A stretch of 64,000 nucleotides of DNA from the NCBI GenBank assembly GCA_937995515.1, contig CALKJZ010000002.1:1-64000 (forward strand), in the 5' to 3' direction. The stretch comes from an uncultured Sphingomonadaceae bacterium (GTDB taxonomy: Bacteria > Pseudomonadota > Alphaproteobacteria > Sphingomonadales > Sphingomonadaceae). Below are positions 8,284 through 17,819 of the stretch, in pieces. The translations under genes were made by a program, and so were the position numbers. The notes beneath the pieces were generated by a model, which saw only the letters and a list, made by a program, of their open reading frames with translations, did no database searches and had not been told where the DNA came from. The stretch's first letter is position 1; every line of letters begins with the position of its first letter.

Positions 8284-8496
8284 ATGCCGGCCACCCTGCA
8301 AGCCCTCTTGTCTTGCCGTGCGACCGCGCCGGATCTGACCGGGCGCGGGGCCGGCGTCGAACCGGTGTGCCGAACTGGAGCCTTGCCGGTGCGCCGGCCA
8401 TCCGCCCGGGCGCCGTTCGGTCTTGCCGGCCTTGTCCTCGTGCTGCTTCTGCTTGCAGCGCTCGGCGATCTGCCTGTGCCCCTCACGCCAGGCTGA
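8284..8496 (+). CDS. Possible small membrane protein
   Basis: A 70-codon frame with an AGGA ribosome site (GAGGACGACGCC before ATG 8284). The N-terminal half is Arg-rich and unstructured, the C-terminal half has one hydrophobic helix (FGLAGLVLVLLLLAAL). It ends 14 bases inside the 3' end of anmK on the other strand. I recognise no family. Base composition makes chance frames common here, so this is only a candidate; the rest of 8200-8482 shows nothing else. Confidence 0.25.
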   Translation: MPATLQALLSCRATAPDLTGRGAGVEPVCRTGALPVRRPSARAPFGLAGLVLVLLLLAALGDLPVPLTPG

Positions 8497-9583
8497 CGTG
8501 GCCGGGTGGCAAGGCCGTGCGCCCCGGCACGACGGGCGCGCGGCACCCGGTCGTCTCGGGCCAGCTTCCGGGAAGGCCGCAGACATGGCGCACCGCAAGC
8601 CAGGCGAAGGCCTGGGCTTCCAGCGCGTCTCCCTGCCAGCCAACCGCCTCGACCGGCTTCACCTCTGCCTCAGCCCGGGCCGCAAGCGCTGCCATGAGCG
8701 CCGGATTGCGGCGTCCGCCGCCGGTCACCAGCAGGGTTTCCAGCTGCTCAGGCAGGGCCCTAAGCGCGATTGCCACCGCCTCCGCCGTGAACGCGGCCAG
8801 CGTTGCAGCGCCATCCGCGGGCGAGAGGCCGCGCAGGGGTGCGAGGGAAAAATCGTCCCTGTCGAGCGAGCGCGGCCCCTCGCGGTCGAACCAGGGGTTG
8901 TCGAGCATGGCTGTCAGCACATCCTCGCGCACCCGGCCGCAAGCTGCCAGCGCGCCATCCGCGTCGAACCGGCCAAGCCCGTGATGCGCGACCCAGTCAT
9001 CGAGCAGCGCGTTGCCCGGCCCGGTGTCGAACGCGCCCCAGCGGTCGCGGGTGAACCAGGTCAGGTTGGCGACACCGCCGATGTTGAGCACGCCGATCGG
9101 CGCGCCAAGCCCGGTGGCCAGCGCCCGATGGAACCCAGGGGCAAGCGGCGCCCCCTGGCCGCCGGCTGCCATGTCGGCGCTGCGGAAGTCGTAGACCACG
9201 GGCCGCCCAGTCAGCCGGGCAAGAAGCGGCGCGTCGCCAGCCTGCCAAGTCCACCCCCGGTCGGGCCGGTGCGCAAGCGTTGCGCCATGAAAGCCGATCA
9301 GCTCCGCGCGCCCATGGTCCGCGAGCGCTGCGACCGCCTCGGCGTGCGCCAGCGTCAGCATCCGTTCGGCCTCGGCGATCACCGGGTCAGGCCCGGGCGC
9401 TTCCATGGCCAGCGCGCGCCGCGCCGCGCGGCGCAGCAGGTCGCGCTCGGCCGGCGAATAGGGGCGCTCGGCTGCTGCCAGCGGCACGATGTGCGTGCCC
9501 CCATCCGTCTCGACCAGTGCGGCATCCACGCCATCGGCCGAGGTGCCGGACATGAGCCCGATGACGAGACGGGTTGCGGACAT
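8483..9583 (-). CDS. anmK: Anhydro-N-acetylmuramic acid kinase
   Basis: Phosphorylates and opens 1,6-anhydro-MurNAc during peptidoglycan recycling, giving MurNAc-6-phosphate. The start at 9583 gives 366 residues, the family length, and places the phosphate-binding LMSGTSADGVD at the N-terminus. Further family motifs are GFHGATLAH, NIGGVANLT and the AFDTGPGN segment, and VTGGGRRNPALM near the C-terminus. It is divergent from tyrS with only 28 bases between start codons. Confidence 0.95.
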   Translation of the reverse strand: MSATRLVIGLMSGTSADGVDAALVETDGGTHIVPLAAAERPYSPAERDLLRRAARRALAMEAPGPDPVIAEAERMLTLAHAEAVAALADHGRAELIGFHGATLAHRPDRGWTWQAGDAPLLARLTGRPVVYDFRSADMAAGGQGAPLAPGFHRALATGLGAPIGVLNIGGVANLTWFTRDRWGAFDTGPGNALLDDWVAHHGLGRFDADGALAACGRVREDVLTAMLDNPWFDREGPRSLDRDDFSLAPLRGLSPADGAATLAAFTAEAVAIALRALPEQLETLLVTGGGRRNPALMAALAARAEAEVKPVEAVGWQGDALEAQAFAWLAVRHVCGLPGSWPETTGCRAPVVPGRTALPPGHVSLA

Positions 9584-9611
9584 GGCCCAAGCGCCTAAAG
9601 CCGGGCGCGCC

Positions 9612-10826
9612 ATGCAGTTCAAGAGCGAGTTCCTGCGCGTGGCCGACGCGCGCGGGCACATCCACCAGCTGACCGACCCGGAAGGGCTCGATGCGGCCGC
9701 CGCCACGGGCGTGGTGACCGCCTATGTCGGCTATGATCTCACCGCGCGGTCGCTCCATGTCGGCAATCTTGCGACCATCATGCTGCTGCGCCGGCTCCAG
9801 CAGGCCGGCGGCAGGCCCATCGTGCTGCTGGGTGGCGGCACCAGCCGGGTCGGCGACCCTTCCGGCAAGGACAGCCAGCGCCAGCTCCTCACCGACGACG
9901 AGATCGCAGCCAACCGCGAGTCCATCCGGCGCGTGTTCGGGCGGTTCCTCACCTTCGGCGACGGGCCGACCGATGCCCTGATGGTCGACAATGCCGACTG
10001 GCTGCTCGATCTTGGCCTCATCGCGTTCCTGCGCGAAACCGGCCGCCACCTCTCGGTCAACCGCATGCTGACGATGGATTCGGTCCGCCTTCGGCTCGAG
10101 CGCGAACAGCCGCTCTCGTTCCTCGAGTTCAACTACATGGCCCTTCAGGCGCATGATTTCGTCGAACTCTACCGGCGCTTCGGGTGCACGCTGCAGATGG
10201 GCGGCTCCGACCAGTGGGGGAATATTGTCACCGGCATCGATCTCGGCCGCCGGGTCGCCGAGGCGCAGCTCTTTGGGCTGACGACCCCGCTTGTCACCAC
10301 GGCCGATGGCGCCAAGATGGGCAAGACCGCGCAGGGCGCCGTGTGGCTGAATGCCGACATGCTCTCCGACTGGGACTATTGGCAGTTCTGGCGCAACGTC
10401 GACGACCGCGACGTGGTCCGGTTCCTGCGCCTTTTTACCGATCTCCCCCTCGACGAGATCGCGCGCCTTGCAGCGCTCGAGGGCGCGGAGATCAACGCCG
10501 CAAAGGTCGCGCTTGCCAATGCGGCGACGGCCCTGTGCCGCGGGGAGGAGGCCGCACGGACGGCCGAGGCCACCGCCGCTGCCACCTTCGCTGAAGGCGG
10601 CGCCGGCGAGGGCCTTCCCCGTACCGTGCTTGCCGCTCCGGCCGGGATCGTCGAGGCGCTCACGCTTGCCGGCCTTGCCGCCTCGAGGAGCGAGGCGCGG
10701 CGCAAGCTTGCCGAAGGCGCCGTCCGGGTCGATGGCACGGTCGTCCGCGACGAGGCGGCGCTGGTCTCCGCGCCGGCACGGCTCTCGGTCGGGCGTAAGC
10801 GCCACGCCCTCCTCGTTCGCGCCTGA
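9612..10826 (+). CDS. tyrS: Tyrosyl-tRNA synthetase
   Basis: Class I synthetase, 404 residues from the ATG at 9612 (MQFKSEFL). The HIGH-type motif is SLHVGN and the KMSKS-type loop is AKMGKT. The tyrosine and tRNA pocket segments YVGYDLTA, FNYMALQAHDF and QMGGSDQWGN are intact. An S4-like RNA-binding domain (LAASRSEARRKLAEGAVRVDG) closes the protein. An in-frame ATG at 9582 would add ten residues and overlap the anmK start codon. Confidence 0.95.
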   Translation: MQFKSEFLRVADARGHIHQLTDPEGLDAAAATGVVTAYVGYDLTARSLHVGNLATIMLLRRLQQAGGRPIVLLGGGTSRVGDPSGKDSQRQLLTDDEIAANRESIRRVFGRFLTFGDGPTDALMVDNADWLLDLGLIAFLRETGRHLSVNRMLTMDSVRLRLEREQPLSFLEFNYMALQAHDFVELYRRFGCTLQMGGSDQWGNIVTGIDLGRRVAEAQLFGLTTPLVTTADGAKMGKTAQGAVWLNADMLSDWDYWQFWRNVDDRDVVRFLRLFTDLPLDEIARLAALEGAEINAAKVALANAATALCRGEEAARTAEATAAATFAEGGAGEGLPRTVLAAPAGIVEALTLAGLAASRSEARRKLAEGAVRVDGTVVRDEAALVSAPARLSVGRKRHALLVRA

Positions 10827-10832
10827 GCGGTC

Positions 10833-12905
10833 TCAGCCGCTGCGCAGCGTCGCAACCGCTGCGTCCTTCTCGAAGAGGTAGAGAAGAAGGCGCGCCGCCT
10901 CGCCGCGCGGGCCGGCCAGCCCGCCATCGCGTTCCACCAGCAGGCGGGCATCGGCCTGGGCCCCCTCGATCAGCCGCGCCACCCGGGCATCATCGGCAAG
11001 TCGAAGCTCCATGCCGCCCGACTGCCGGGTGCCCAGCAGCTCGCCCATGCCGCGCAGTGCAAGATCCGCCTCGGCGATCCGGAAGCCGTCGTCGGTCTCG
11101 CGCATCATCGCCAGCCGCCTGCGCGCGGTCTCGCCGATGTTCGGCCCGCGCAGCAGCAGGCACACGGCGCGGCCGCGGCCGCGCCCCACCCGCCCGCGCA
11201 GCTGGTGCAGCTGGGCGAGGCCGAAGCGCTCTGCTCCCTCCACGATCATCAGGCCGGCCTCGGGCACGTCCACGCCCACCTCGATCACGGTCGTCGCCAC
11301 GAGCAGCTTCGCCTCTCCGGCCTGGAAGCGGGCCATGGCCGCGTCCTTGAGCGGCCCGGCCATCCGGCCGTGCACCAGTGCAACCGCATCCGGCCCGAAG
11401 CGCGCGCGCAGCCGTTCGGCGCGCTCGACGGCCGGCAGGAACGGGCCGTCCCTTCCGTCCTCATCCCCCTCCACATGCGGGCAGACCCAGTAGGCCCGCC
11501 CGCCTGTGGCGAGGTGCCGGGCGAGGCCGTCCATCACCTCGTCCAGCCGGGCGATGGAGACAACGCGCGTGTCCACCGGCTCGCGGCCCGGCGGCCGCTC
11601 GTCGAGGCGCGAGACGTCCATCTCGCCAAAGCCGGCAAGCGCGAGCGTGCGCGGGATCGGCGTTGCGGTCATCACGAGGAGGTGCGGCGGCTGCTCCGCC
11701 TTCGCAGCCAGCATCAGCCGCTGGGCCACGCCGAACCGGTGCTGCTCGTCGATCACCGCAAGCCCCAGCCGGTGATAGCGAACCGTCTCCTGGAAGATCG
11801 CGTGGGTGCCCACCAGCAGATCGACCCCGCCCGCGGCAAGCGCGTCGAGAACCGCCTCCCGTGCGCGCCCCTTCTCCCGGCCGGAAAGAAAGCCCGTGCG
11901 CACCGGAAGCCCGTCGAGCAGCTGGCAAAGCGTGGCAGCGTGCTGGCGCGCCAGAAGCTCGGTCGGCGCAAGGAGCGCAGCCTGGGCGCCGGCTTCCACG
12001 GCGCGCAGCATGGCCAGCAGCGCCACCAGTGTCTTGCCCGAGCCCACATCGCCCTGCAGCAGGCGCAGCATCGCCCGCGGCGCGCCCATGTCGGCGGCAA
12101 TCTCGGCCGAAACCCGCTGCTGTGCACCGGTCAGCGTGAACGGCAGGCGGGCGAGCAGCGCCGATGTGAGCGCCCCCGTGCCGCCGAGCGGGATGGTGGG
12201 CCGGGCGCGGACCCGCGCGCGCACGAGCCCCCAGGCAAGCTGGCCCGCCATGAGCTCGTCGTGCGCCAGCCGGTCGCGCGCAGGGCTGTCGCGCGGGTCG
12301 GCATGGGCGCGCTGGAGCGCCTCCGCAAACCCGGGCCATCCGCGCGCGCTGAGGAGCGCCGGGTCGAGCCATTCCGGAAGCTCCGGCATCCGCCCGAGCG
12401 CCTGCGCGGCAAGGCCCTGCAGCCGCCGGTGTGTGAGCCCTTCGGTCAGCGGGTAGAGTGGCTCGGCAAAACAGGCGCCCAGCGCCACCCGCGCGCGGCG
12501 CTCGGGGTGGACCATCTGCCACCGCCCGGCGAAGCTTTCCGCGCGGCCGGCCACCCAGATGCGGCGCCCTCGCACGAAGCCCTGCGCAAGGCGCAGCGCC
12601 TGCGGGCCGAAAAAGGCAAGATCGAGCGGCGTGCCCGCGCTGTCGCGGGCCAGGGCGCGCGCGGGGCCCCGCCCGCGCGGCGGCTCGTGGCCGGTCACCT
12701 CCACCTCGAGCGCCACCCGATCGCCGGGGTGGACTTCTGCAAGAGAGCCGACCGCCCGCGTCTCGCGCACGGCCACGGGCAGGTGCATCAGTAGATCCTT
12801 GACCCGCGTGATGCCAAGGCGCGCAAGCTGCCGTGCAAGTGCCGGGCCCACGCCTGCCAGCGATGTCACATCCGCGAACAGGGGGTTGAGCCGGTCCGGC
12901 CGCAT
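10833..12905 (-). CDS. recG: ATP-dependent DNA helicase RecG
   Basis: Remodels stalled replication forks and branch-migrates Holliday junctions. The 690 residues hold an N-terminal wedge/OB domain followed by two helicase lobes: Walker A GDVGSGKT, Walker B-type box DEQHRFGV, motif III TATPIPRTLA, and the late GRVGRGRGRAVC. The C-terminal TRG region (RGMGELLGTRQSG) is complete. It converges on tyrS with a 6-base gap and is divergent from sdhE across 103 bases. Confidence 0.96.
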   Translation of the reverse strand: MRPDRLNPLFADVTSLAGVGPALARQLARLGITRVKDLLMHLPVAVRETRAVGSLAEVHPGDRVALEVEVTGHEPPRGRGPARALARDSAGTPLDLAFFGPQALRLAQGFVRGRRIWVAGRAESFAGRWQMVHPERRARVALGACFAEPLYPLTEGLTHRRLQGLAAQALGRMPELPEWLDPALLSARGWPGFAEALQRAHADPRDSPARDRLAHDELMAGQLAWGLVRARVRARPTIPLGGTGALTSALLARLPFTLTGAQQRVSAEIAADMGAPRAMLRLLQGDVGSGKTLVALLAMLRAVEAGAQAALLAPTELLARQHAATLCQLLDGLPVRTGFLSGREKGRAREAVLDALAAGGVDLLVGTHAIFQETVRYHRLGLAVIDEQHRFGVAQRLMLAAKAEQPPHLLVMTATPIPRTLALAGFGEMDVSRLDERPPGREPVDTRVVSIARLDEVMDGLARHLATGGRAYWVCPHVEGDEDGRDGPFLPAVERAERLRARFGPDAVALVHGRMAGPLKDAAMARFQAGEAKLLVATTVIEVGVDVPEAGLMIVEGAERFGLAQLHQLRGRVGRGRGRAVCLLLRGPNIGETARRRLAMMRETDDGFRIAEADLALRGMGELLGTRQSGGMELRLADDARVARLIEGAQADARLLVERDGGLAGPRGEAARLLLYLFEKDAAVATLRSG

Positions 12906-13008
12906 GGCCTAGGCGCTAGCTCCGGCAGGAGCGGCCCGCAAATCGCGGCGCCGCCTCGTGCCCATGGGAAGGCCCGGGGCAGGTTCGCCCGCGGGCGAAG
13001 GAGCGGAA

Positions 13009-13287
13009 ATGACACAGGATTCCGACAAGACCGCGCGAAAGCGTGCGCGCTGGCGGGCCGAGCATCGCGGCACGCGCGAGGCCGACATCCTCGTCGGCGG
13101 CTTTGCCGCCCGCCACCTCGACTCCATGAGCCCCGAGGAACTGGAATGGTTCGAGCGGCTGCTCGCCGAGCAGGATGCCGACATTCTTGCCTGGGCCATC
13201 GGCGTCGCGCCGCCGCCAGCCGATCTCGACGGGCCGATGATGGCGCGGCTCAAGGCCCTCGACTACCTCGACCCGCTTGCCCATTGA
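13009..13287 (+). CDS. sdhE: FAD assembly factor SdhE
   Basis: Promotes covalent attachment of FAD to succinate dehydrogenase SdhA. The 92-residue protein has the hallmark RGxxE motif (HRGTREADILVGGF) and the helical EELEWFERLLAEQDADIL segment. Start chosen at ATG 13009, which has GAAGGAG upstream; an open frame from 12958 lacks support. It is followed within a few bases by mfd, and recG is divergent. Confidence 0.92.
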   Translation: MTQDSDKTARKRARWRAEHRGTREADILVGGFAARHLDSMSPEELEWFERLLAEQDADILAWAIGVAPPPADLDGPMMARLKALDYLDPLAH

Positions 13288-13294
13288 ACCGCTC

Positions 13295-16200
13295 ATGACC
13301 GGGCTTGCTCGGATCCGGAGCGCCCGCGCGCCGCTGGCCATCGGCGGCGTCCCCGCCGGGGCCCTGCCGCGCCTCATGGCCGATCTTGCGCGCCTTGCCG
13401 CGTCCGACGGGGCGCGCGCCGTCCTGATTGCTGCCAATGATGCGGCCGGGCGCGCCGTGGTCGACACGGCAGGCTTCTTCGCGCCGGAGGCGGAGATTCT
13501 CTGGCTCCCGGCGTGGGACTGCCTTCCCTACGACCGTGCCTCGCCCGCCCAGGGGGTGATGGCCGAGCGCCTTGCGGCGCTGGTCCGCCTCGCCGACCGG
13601 CCCACCGGCCCGCAGCTTCTGGTGACCACCTCGGCCGCTGCCACGCAGCGCCTGCTCGCGCCCGAGGCGCTCGCACAGGCCTCGCTCACGCTTGGCCCGG
13701 GCGACCGGATCGGGCGCGAGCTGCTGGTCGCCCGCCTCGCACGTGCCGGCTACGTGCGCACCGAAACCGTCGCCCAGCCCGGAGACTATGCGCTGCGCGG
13801 CAGCCTCGTCGATGTCGTGCCACCCGGCGAGCGGGTCGGCCTCAGGCTCGATTTCTTCGGCGACGAGCTGGAATCGATTCGCGAAATCGATCTGGCAAGC
13901 CAGCGCACCACCGGCCGGCGGCAGCGCTTCCGCCTGCTCCCCGTCTCCGAGCTGCTGCTCGACGACACCCGGGTCCGCCGCTTCCGCCAGTCGTGGCTTG
14001 CAGCCTTCGGCGCTGAAGCTTCGGGCGACCCGCTCTACCAGGCCATCTCCGAAGGCCGCCGGATCGCGGGTGCCGAGCATGTGCTGCCGCTGGCCGAGGC
14101 GGAGCTTCGCACCCTCTTCGACTGGCTTGCAACCGCCGACCTCGTGCTGCTCGACGATGGCGCCCGCCGCTCGGCTGCCGAGCGGTTCGAGGCGATCCAC
14201 GACTATTACGCCAACCGCGTGGCCGCGCTGGCCGAGGCAGCCGGCCGGCGCCGGCGCGGGCCGGAGGCCGGCGCGCCATGGCGGCCCCTGCCGCCCGACC
14301 GGCTCTATCTTTCCGCCGAGGAGTTCGCCGGGCGCCTTGCCGGCTGGCCCGCTCACGAGACCAGCCCCTTCGCCGGGGCCACGGACGGGGCCCTCGATCT
14401 CGGGGCGCGCCCCGGCCCCGATTTCGCGGCCGCCCGGCAGGAAGCATCGGCCGGCGGCCCCACCATCTATGCCGCCATTGCCCGGCGCCTGCGCGAAGAA
14501 GTCGCCTCGGGCCACCGGGTCCTGCTCGCCAGCTATTCGCCCGGCGCGCGCCAGCGGCTGGCGGGCCTGCTCGCCGAGGCAGGCGCGCCCCCGGTCGTGC
14601 CGGTCAACAGCCTCGAGGAGGCGCTTGGCGCGGCCGCCCGTGGAGAGGTGGCTGCCGCCGTGCTCCCGCTGGCCCACGGCGCGCGCATGGCCGATCTTGC
14701 GATCTGGACCGAGCAGGATCTCCTCGGCGACCGGCTCGTCCGCCGGCGCAGCGCGCGCCAGGCCGATGCCTTTCTGAAGGAGCTGCAGACGCTGGCAGCC
14801 GGCGAGCTCGTGGTCCACCAGGAGCATGGCATCGGCCGCTTTCTGGGGCTTGAGGGGCTTTCGGTCTCGGGCGCCCGGCACGACATGGTCGCGCTCGAAT
14901 ACGCCGGCGGCGACCGGCTCTATGTCCCGGTCGAGAATGTCGACCTGCTCACGCGCTACGGAGCGGGCTCGGAGGAGGTGGCGCTCGACCGGCTGGGCGG
15001 CGCGGCGTGGAAGGAGCGGCGCGCGCGGCTCAAGAACCGGATCCGCGAGATCGCGCACGAACTGCTGCGCGTGGCGGCGCTGCGCAGGACAAGGCCTGCC
15101 GATGCGCTTGCGCCAGATCCGGCCGCCTATGCCGCCTTTGTCGACCGCTTTCCCTATGCGGAGACAGAAGACCAGCTTCGTGCGACCGCCGAGGTGCTCG
15201 AAGATCTCGCCTCAGGCCGGCCGATGGACCGGCTGGTGTGCGGCGATGTCGGCTTCGGCAAGACCGAGGTGGCCCTTCGCGCGGCGTTTGCGGCGGCTGC
15301 GTCCGGGGCCCAGGTCGCCATGATCTGCCCGACAACGCTTCTCGCCCGCCAGCATGCCGAAACCTTCTGCGAGCGGTTCCGGGGGCTTCCCTTCACGATC
15401 GGCACGCTCTCGCGGCTGGTCTCGGCCGCCGAGGCCCGGCGCGTGCGGGACGGGCTGGCCGACGGCTCGCTTGACATCGTGGTCGGCACCCACGCCCTTC
15501 TGGCCAAGGGGGTCGAATGGAAGCGGCTGGGGCTCGTCATCGTCGACGAGGAGCAGCGCTTCGGGGTTGCCCACAAGGAGCGACTGAAGGCGCTGCGCGC
15601 CGATGTGCATGTGCTCACGCTCACGGCAACTCCGATCCCGCGCACCCTGCAGATGGCACTGAGCGGCCTGCGCGAGCTGTCTGTCATCGCAACCCCGCCG
15701 GTGGACCGGCTGGCCGTCAGGACCAGCGTGTCGCCGTGGGATCCGGTGGTGGTGCGCGAGGCCCTGCTGCGCGAGCATCATCGCGGCGGCCAGAGCTTCC
15801 TCGTCACGCCCCGGATTGCCGATCTCGATGAACTCGAGCAGTTCCTGCGCGAAGAGGTGCCCGAGGTGCGCTTTGTCACCGCGCACGGGCAGATGGCCGC
15901 AAGCGAACTCGAGGACCGGATGGGGGCCTTCTACGAGCAGCGCTACGATGTGCTGCTGTCCACCACCATTATCGAGAGCGGGCTCGACATCCCCAACGCC
16001 AACACGCTCGTGGTCCACCGCGCCGACATGTTCGGCCTCGCCCAGCTCTACCAGCTGCGCGGCCGTGTCGGCCGTGCCAAGCGGCGCGCCTATGCGCTGC
16101 TGATGACACCGGCCGACGGCCGGATGACCGAGACCGCGCACCGCCGCCTCAGCGTGCTTGCCGGGCTCGACTCGCTGGGGGCCGGATTTCAGCTGGCCGC

Positions 16201-16888
16201 GCAGGATCTCGACATCCGCGGCGCGGGCAACCTGCTCGGCGACGAACAGTCGGGCCATATTCGCGAGGTCGGCTTCGAACTTTACCAGTCGATGCTGGAA
16301 GACGCGATCCTCTCGGCGCGGGCGGAGGCCCAGGGGCTCGCACCGCCCAGAGACCCGCTCTCGCCGACCATCTCGGTCGACGCCCCCGTGCTCGTGCCCG
16401 ACTCCTATGTTCCAGATCTGTCGCTGCGCATGGCCCTCTACCGCCGCGCTGCCGAGCTGCCCGACAAGGCGGCCATCGAGGCCTTTGCCGCCGAGCTCAT
16501 CGACCGGTTCGGCCCGCTGCCGGAGGAGACGGCCAACCTGCTCAAGGTCGTCGAGACCAAGCAGGTGGCTCGGACCGCGCATATCGCGCGCATCGAGATG
16601 GGCCCGCGCGGTGCGCTCGTCAGCTTTGCCGAGGGCGGCTTCCCCGATGTTCCCGCCCTCCTTGCCTGGATGGGCCGGATGAAGGGAGCAGCGAGGCTCC
16701 GGCCAGACGAGAAGCTGTTTGTCTCGAAACCCTTTGCCACTGCATCGGCCCGCCTTGCCGGCGCGCTGGCCGTGGCCCGCTCGCTGGCCTCGGTGCTCGT
16801 TCTCCACCCTCCGGCTCCCGGCCAACCGGCTGCCGCGTCGAAGGCGCGGCCGGCGCCGGCGCCCTTCCGCGCACGCGCCCGCCGATGA
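13295..16888 (+). CDS. mfd: Transcription-repair coupling factor Mfd
   Basis: Displaces RNA polymerase stalled at lesions and recruits UvrA. About 1197 residues, the usual size. Order of parts: UvrB-like N-terminal region (LPAWDCLPYDRASP), RNA-polymerase interacting CarD-like domain near residue 510 (VVHQEHGIGRFLGLEGL), translocase lobes with GDVGFGKTEVALRA, VDEEQRFGVAHKE, TATPIPRTLQMA and RGRVGRAKRRAYA, and the C-terminal TRCF domain. Start at ATG 13295; a TTG at 13277 overlapping the sdhE end is the alternative. Confidence 0.96.
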   Translation: MTGLARIRSARAPLAIGGVPAGALPRLMADLARLAASDGARAVLIAANDAAGRAVVDTAGFFAPEAEILWLPAWDCLPYDRASPAQGVMAERLAALVRLADRPTGPQLLVTTSAAATQRLLAPEALAQASLTLGPGDRIGRELLVARLARAGYVRTETVAQPGDYALRGSLVDVVPPGERVGLRLDFFGDELESIREIDLASQRTTGRRQRFRLLPVSELLLDDTRVRRFRQSWLAAFGAEASGDPLYQAISEGRRIAGAEHVLPLAEAELRTLFDWLATADLVLLDDGARRSAAERFEAIHDYYANRVAALAEAAGRRRRGPEAGAPWRPLPPDRLYLSAEEFAGRLAGWPAHETSPFAGATDGALDLGARPGPDFAAARQEASAGGPTIYAAIARRLREEVASGHRVLLASYSPGARQRLAGLLAEAGAPPVVPVNSLEEALGAAARGEVAAAVLPLAHGARMADLAIWTEQDLLGDRLVRRRSARQADAFLKELQTLAAGELVVHQEHGIGRFLGLEGLSVSGARHDMVALEYAGGDRLYVPVENVDLLTRYGAGSEEVALDRLGGAAWKERRARLKNRIREIAHELLRVAALRRTRPADALAPDPAAYAAFVDRFPYAETEDQLRATAEVLEDLASGRPMDRLVCGDVGFGKTEVALRAAFAAAASGAQVAMICPTTLLARQHAETFCERFRGLPFTIGTLSRLVSAAEARRVRDGLADGSLDIVVGTHALLAKGVEWKRLGLVIVDEEQRFGVAHKERLKALRADVHVLTLTATPIPRTLQMALSGLRELSVIATPPVDRLAVRTSVSPWDPVVVREALLREHHRGGQSFLVTPRIADLDELEQFLREEVPEVRFVTAHGQMAASELEDRMGAFYEQRYDVLLSTTIIESGLDIPNANTLVVHRADMFGLAQLYQLRGRVGRAKRRAYALLMTPADGRMTETAHRRLSVLAGLDSLGAGFQLAAQDLDIRGAGNLLGDEQSGHIREVGFELYQSMLEDAILSARAEAQGLAPPRDPLSPTISVDAPVLVPDSYVPDLSLRMALYRRAAELPDKAAIEAFAAELIDRFGPLPEETANLLKVVETKQVARTAHIARIEMGPRGALVSFAEGGFPDVPALLAWMGRMKGAARLRPDEKLFVSKPFATASARLAGALAVARSLASVLVLHPPAPGQPAAASKARPAPAPFRARARR

Positions 16889-17214
16889 CAGGCACGGCCG
16901 CAATCCGCGCGCGCCTGCTCGCGCGGCTCGATGCCGCACAGGTGGAAGACGGCATCGATCCGGGCGCCACGGCTCCGGTTGTCCTCGAGCAGGATGCGGT
17001 CGGACGGCTGTCGCGGATGGACGCCCTGCAGCAGCAGGCCATGGCGCTCGCGGCCGCCGGGCGCCGGCGCCTGCGCCGCGACATGATCCGGACCGCCCTC
17101 GCTCGCCTCGATGCTGGCGACTATGGCTGGTGCATCCGCTGCGGCGAGCCGATTGCGCCTGCGCGCCTCGAGGCGGATCCGGCGACTCCGTTCTGCCGCG
17201 ACTGCGCGGCCTAG
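16885..17214 (+). CDS. DksA/TraR-type zinc finger protein
   Basis: 109 residues with a C-terminal C4 zinc finger, CIRC (about 92-95) and CRDC (about 104-107), and an N-terminal helical hairpin, as in short members of the DksA/TraR family that bind the RNA polymerase secondary channel. It is shorter than DksA (about 150). The start codon overlaps the mfd stop (ATGA), so it is probably co-translated with mfd, an attractive link to RNA polymerase control, although that is inference. Confidence 0.85.
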   Translation: MTGTAAIRARLLARLDAAQVEDGIDPGATAPVVLEQDAVGRLSRMDALQQQAMALAAAGRRRLRRDMIRTALARLDAGDYGWCIRCGEPIAPARLEADPATPFCRDCAA

Positions 17215-17819
17215 CCCGCGCCCGGCTCCGCAGGACTGCCCGCGCCGATCGACCTGATCGCATCGAGATCGGCCGGCGTGTCGAGGTCGCACAGCACGCC
17301 CGGGTCATCCACCTCCACCTCGACGGCGCCCAGCGTGTCGATGAGTGCGCGGGCGCCCCTGTCGCCCGCCAGCCCGGCCAGCAGGGGAAAGTGCCGGCGC
17401 GCGAAACCGGCCGGGTTGCCGCGCCGCCCGGCGTGCACCGGCACCACGGCCCCGGCCCCGCCGCGCAGGGCAGCGGCCAGCGCGCGCAGCGTGTCCGGGC
17501 GGGTCAGTGGCATATCGCCGAGCACCACCAGCACCGCGCCCCAATGGCGCGGCACGGCCGCGATCCCGGCCCTGAGCGAGGCGGCAAGCCCCGTGGCATG
17601 ATCGTCCGCGTGCACATGCGGCGTCGCGCCGATCGCCGGGCGCACCGCGTCCACATGCGCTCCGGTGACCACGAGCGCCGGCAGCCCGGCGGCCGCCACC
17701 CCTGCCAGCGTGTGCGCAATCACCGGCTGCCCCCAGAGCGGCAGGGTCAGCTTCGGTGCGCCCATCCGTCTGCCCGCGCCCGCGGCCAGCACGAGCGCTC
17801 CCACCTCGTCGCCCGTCAC
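17211..17819 (-). CDS. MobA-like NTP transferase (molybdenum cofactor nucleotidyltransferase)
   Basis: 202 residues from a GTG at 17819, which overlaps the upstream stop (GTGA). The N-terminal nucleotide-binding signature LAAGAGRRMGAPKL, then VTGAHVD, VVLGDMPLTRPDTL and RRGNPAGF, match the MocA/MobA-like family that adds CMP or GMP to molybdopterin. In many alphaproteobacteria this domain is fused behind a molybdopterin-binding domain; here the two are separate frames. Last gene of the CoxG-XdhC-molybdopterin cassette, converging on the DksA-type gene with 4 bases shared. Confidence 0.85.
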   Translation of the reverse strand: MTGDEVGALVLAAGAGRRMGAPKLTLPLWGQPVIAHTLAGVAAAGLPALVVTGAHVDAVRPAIGATPHVHADDHATGLAASLRAGIAAVPRHWGAVLVVLGDMPLTRPDTLRALAAALRGGAGAVVPVHAGRRGNPAGFARRHFPLLAGLAGDRGARALIDTLGAVEVEVDDPGVLCDLDTPADLDAIRSIGAGSPAEPGAG

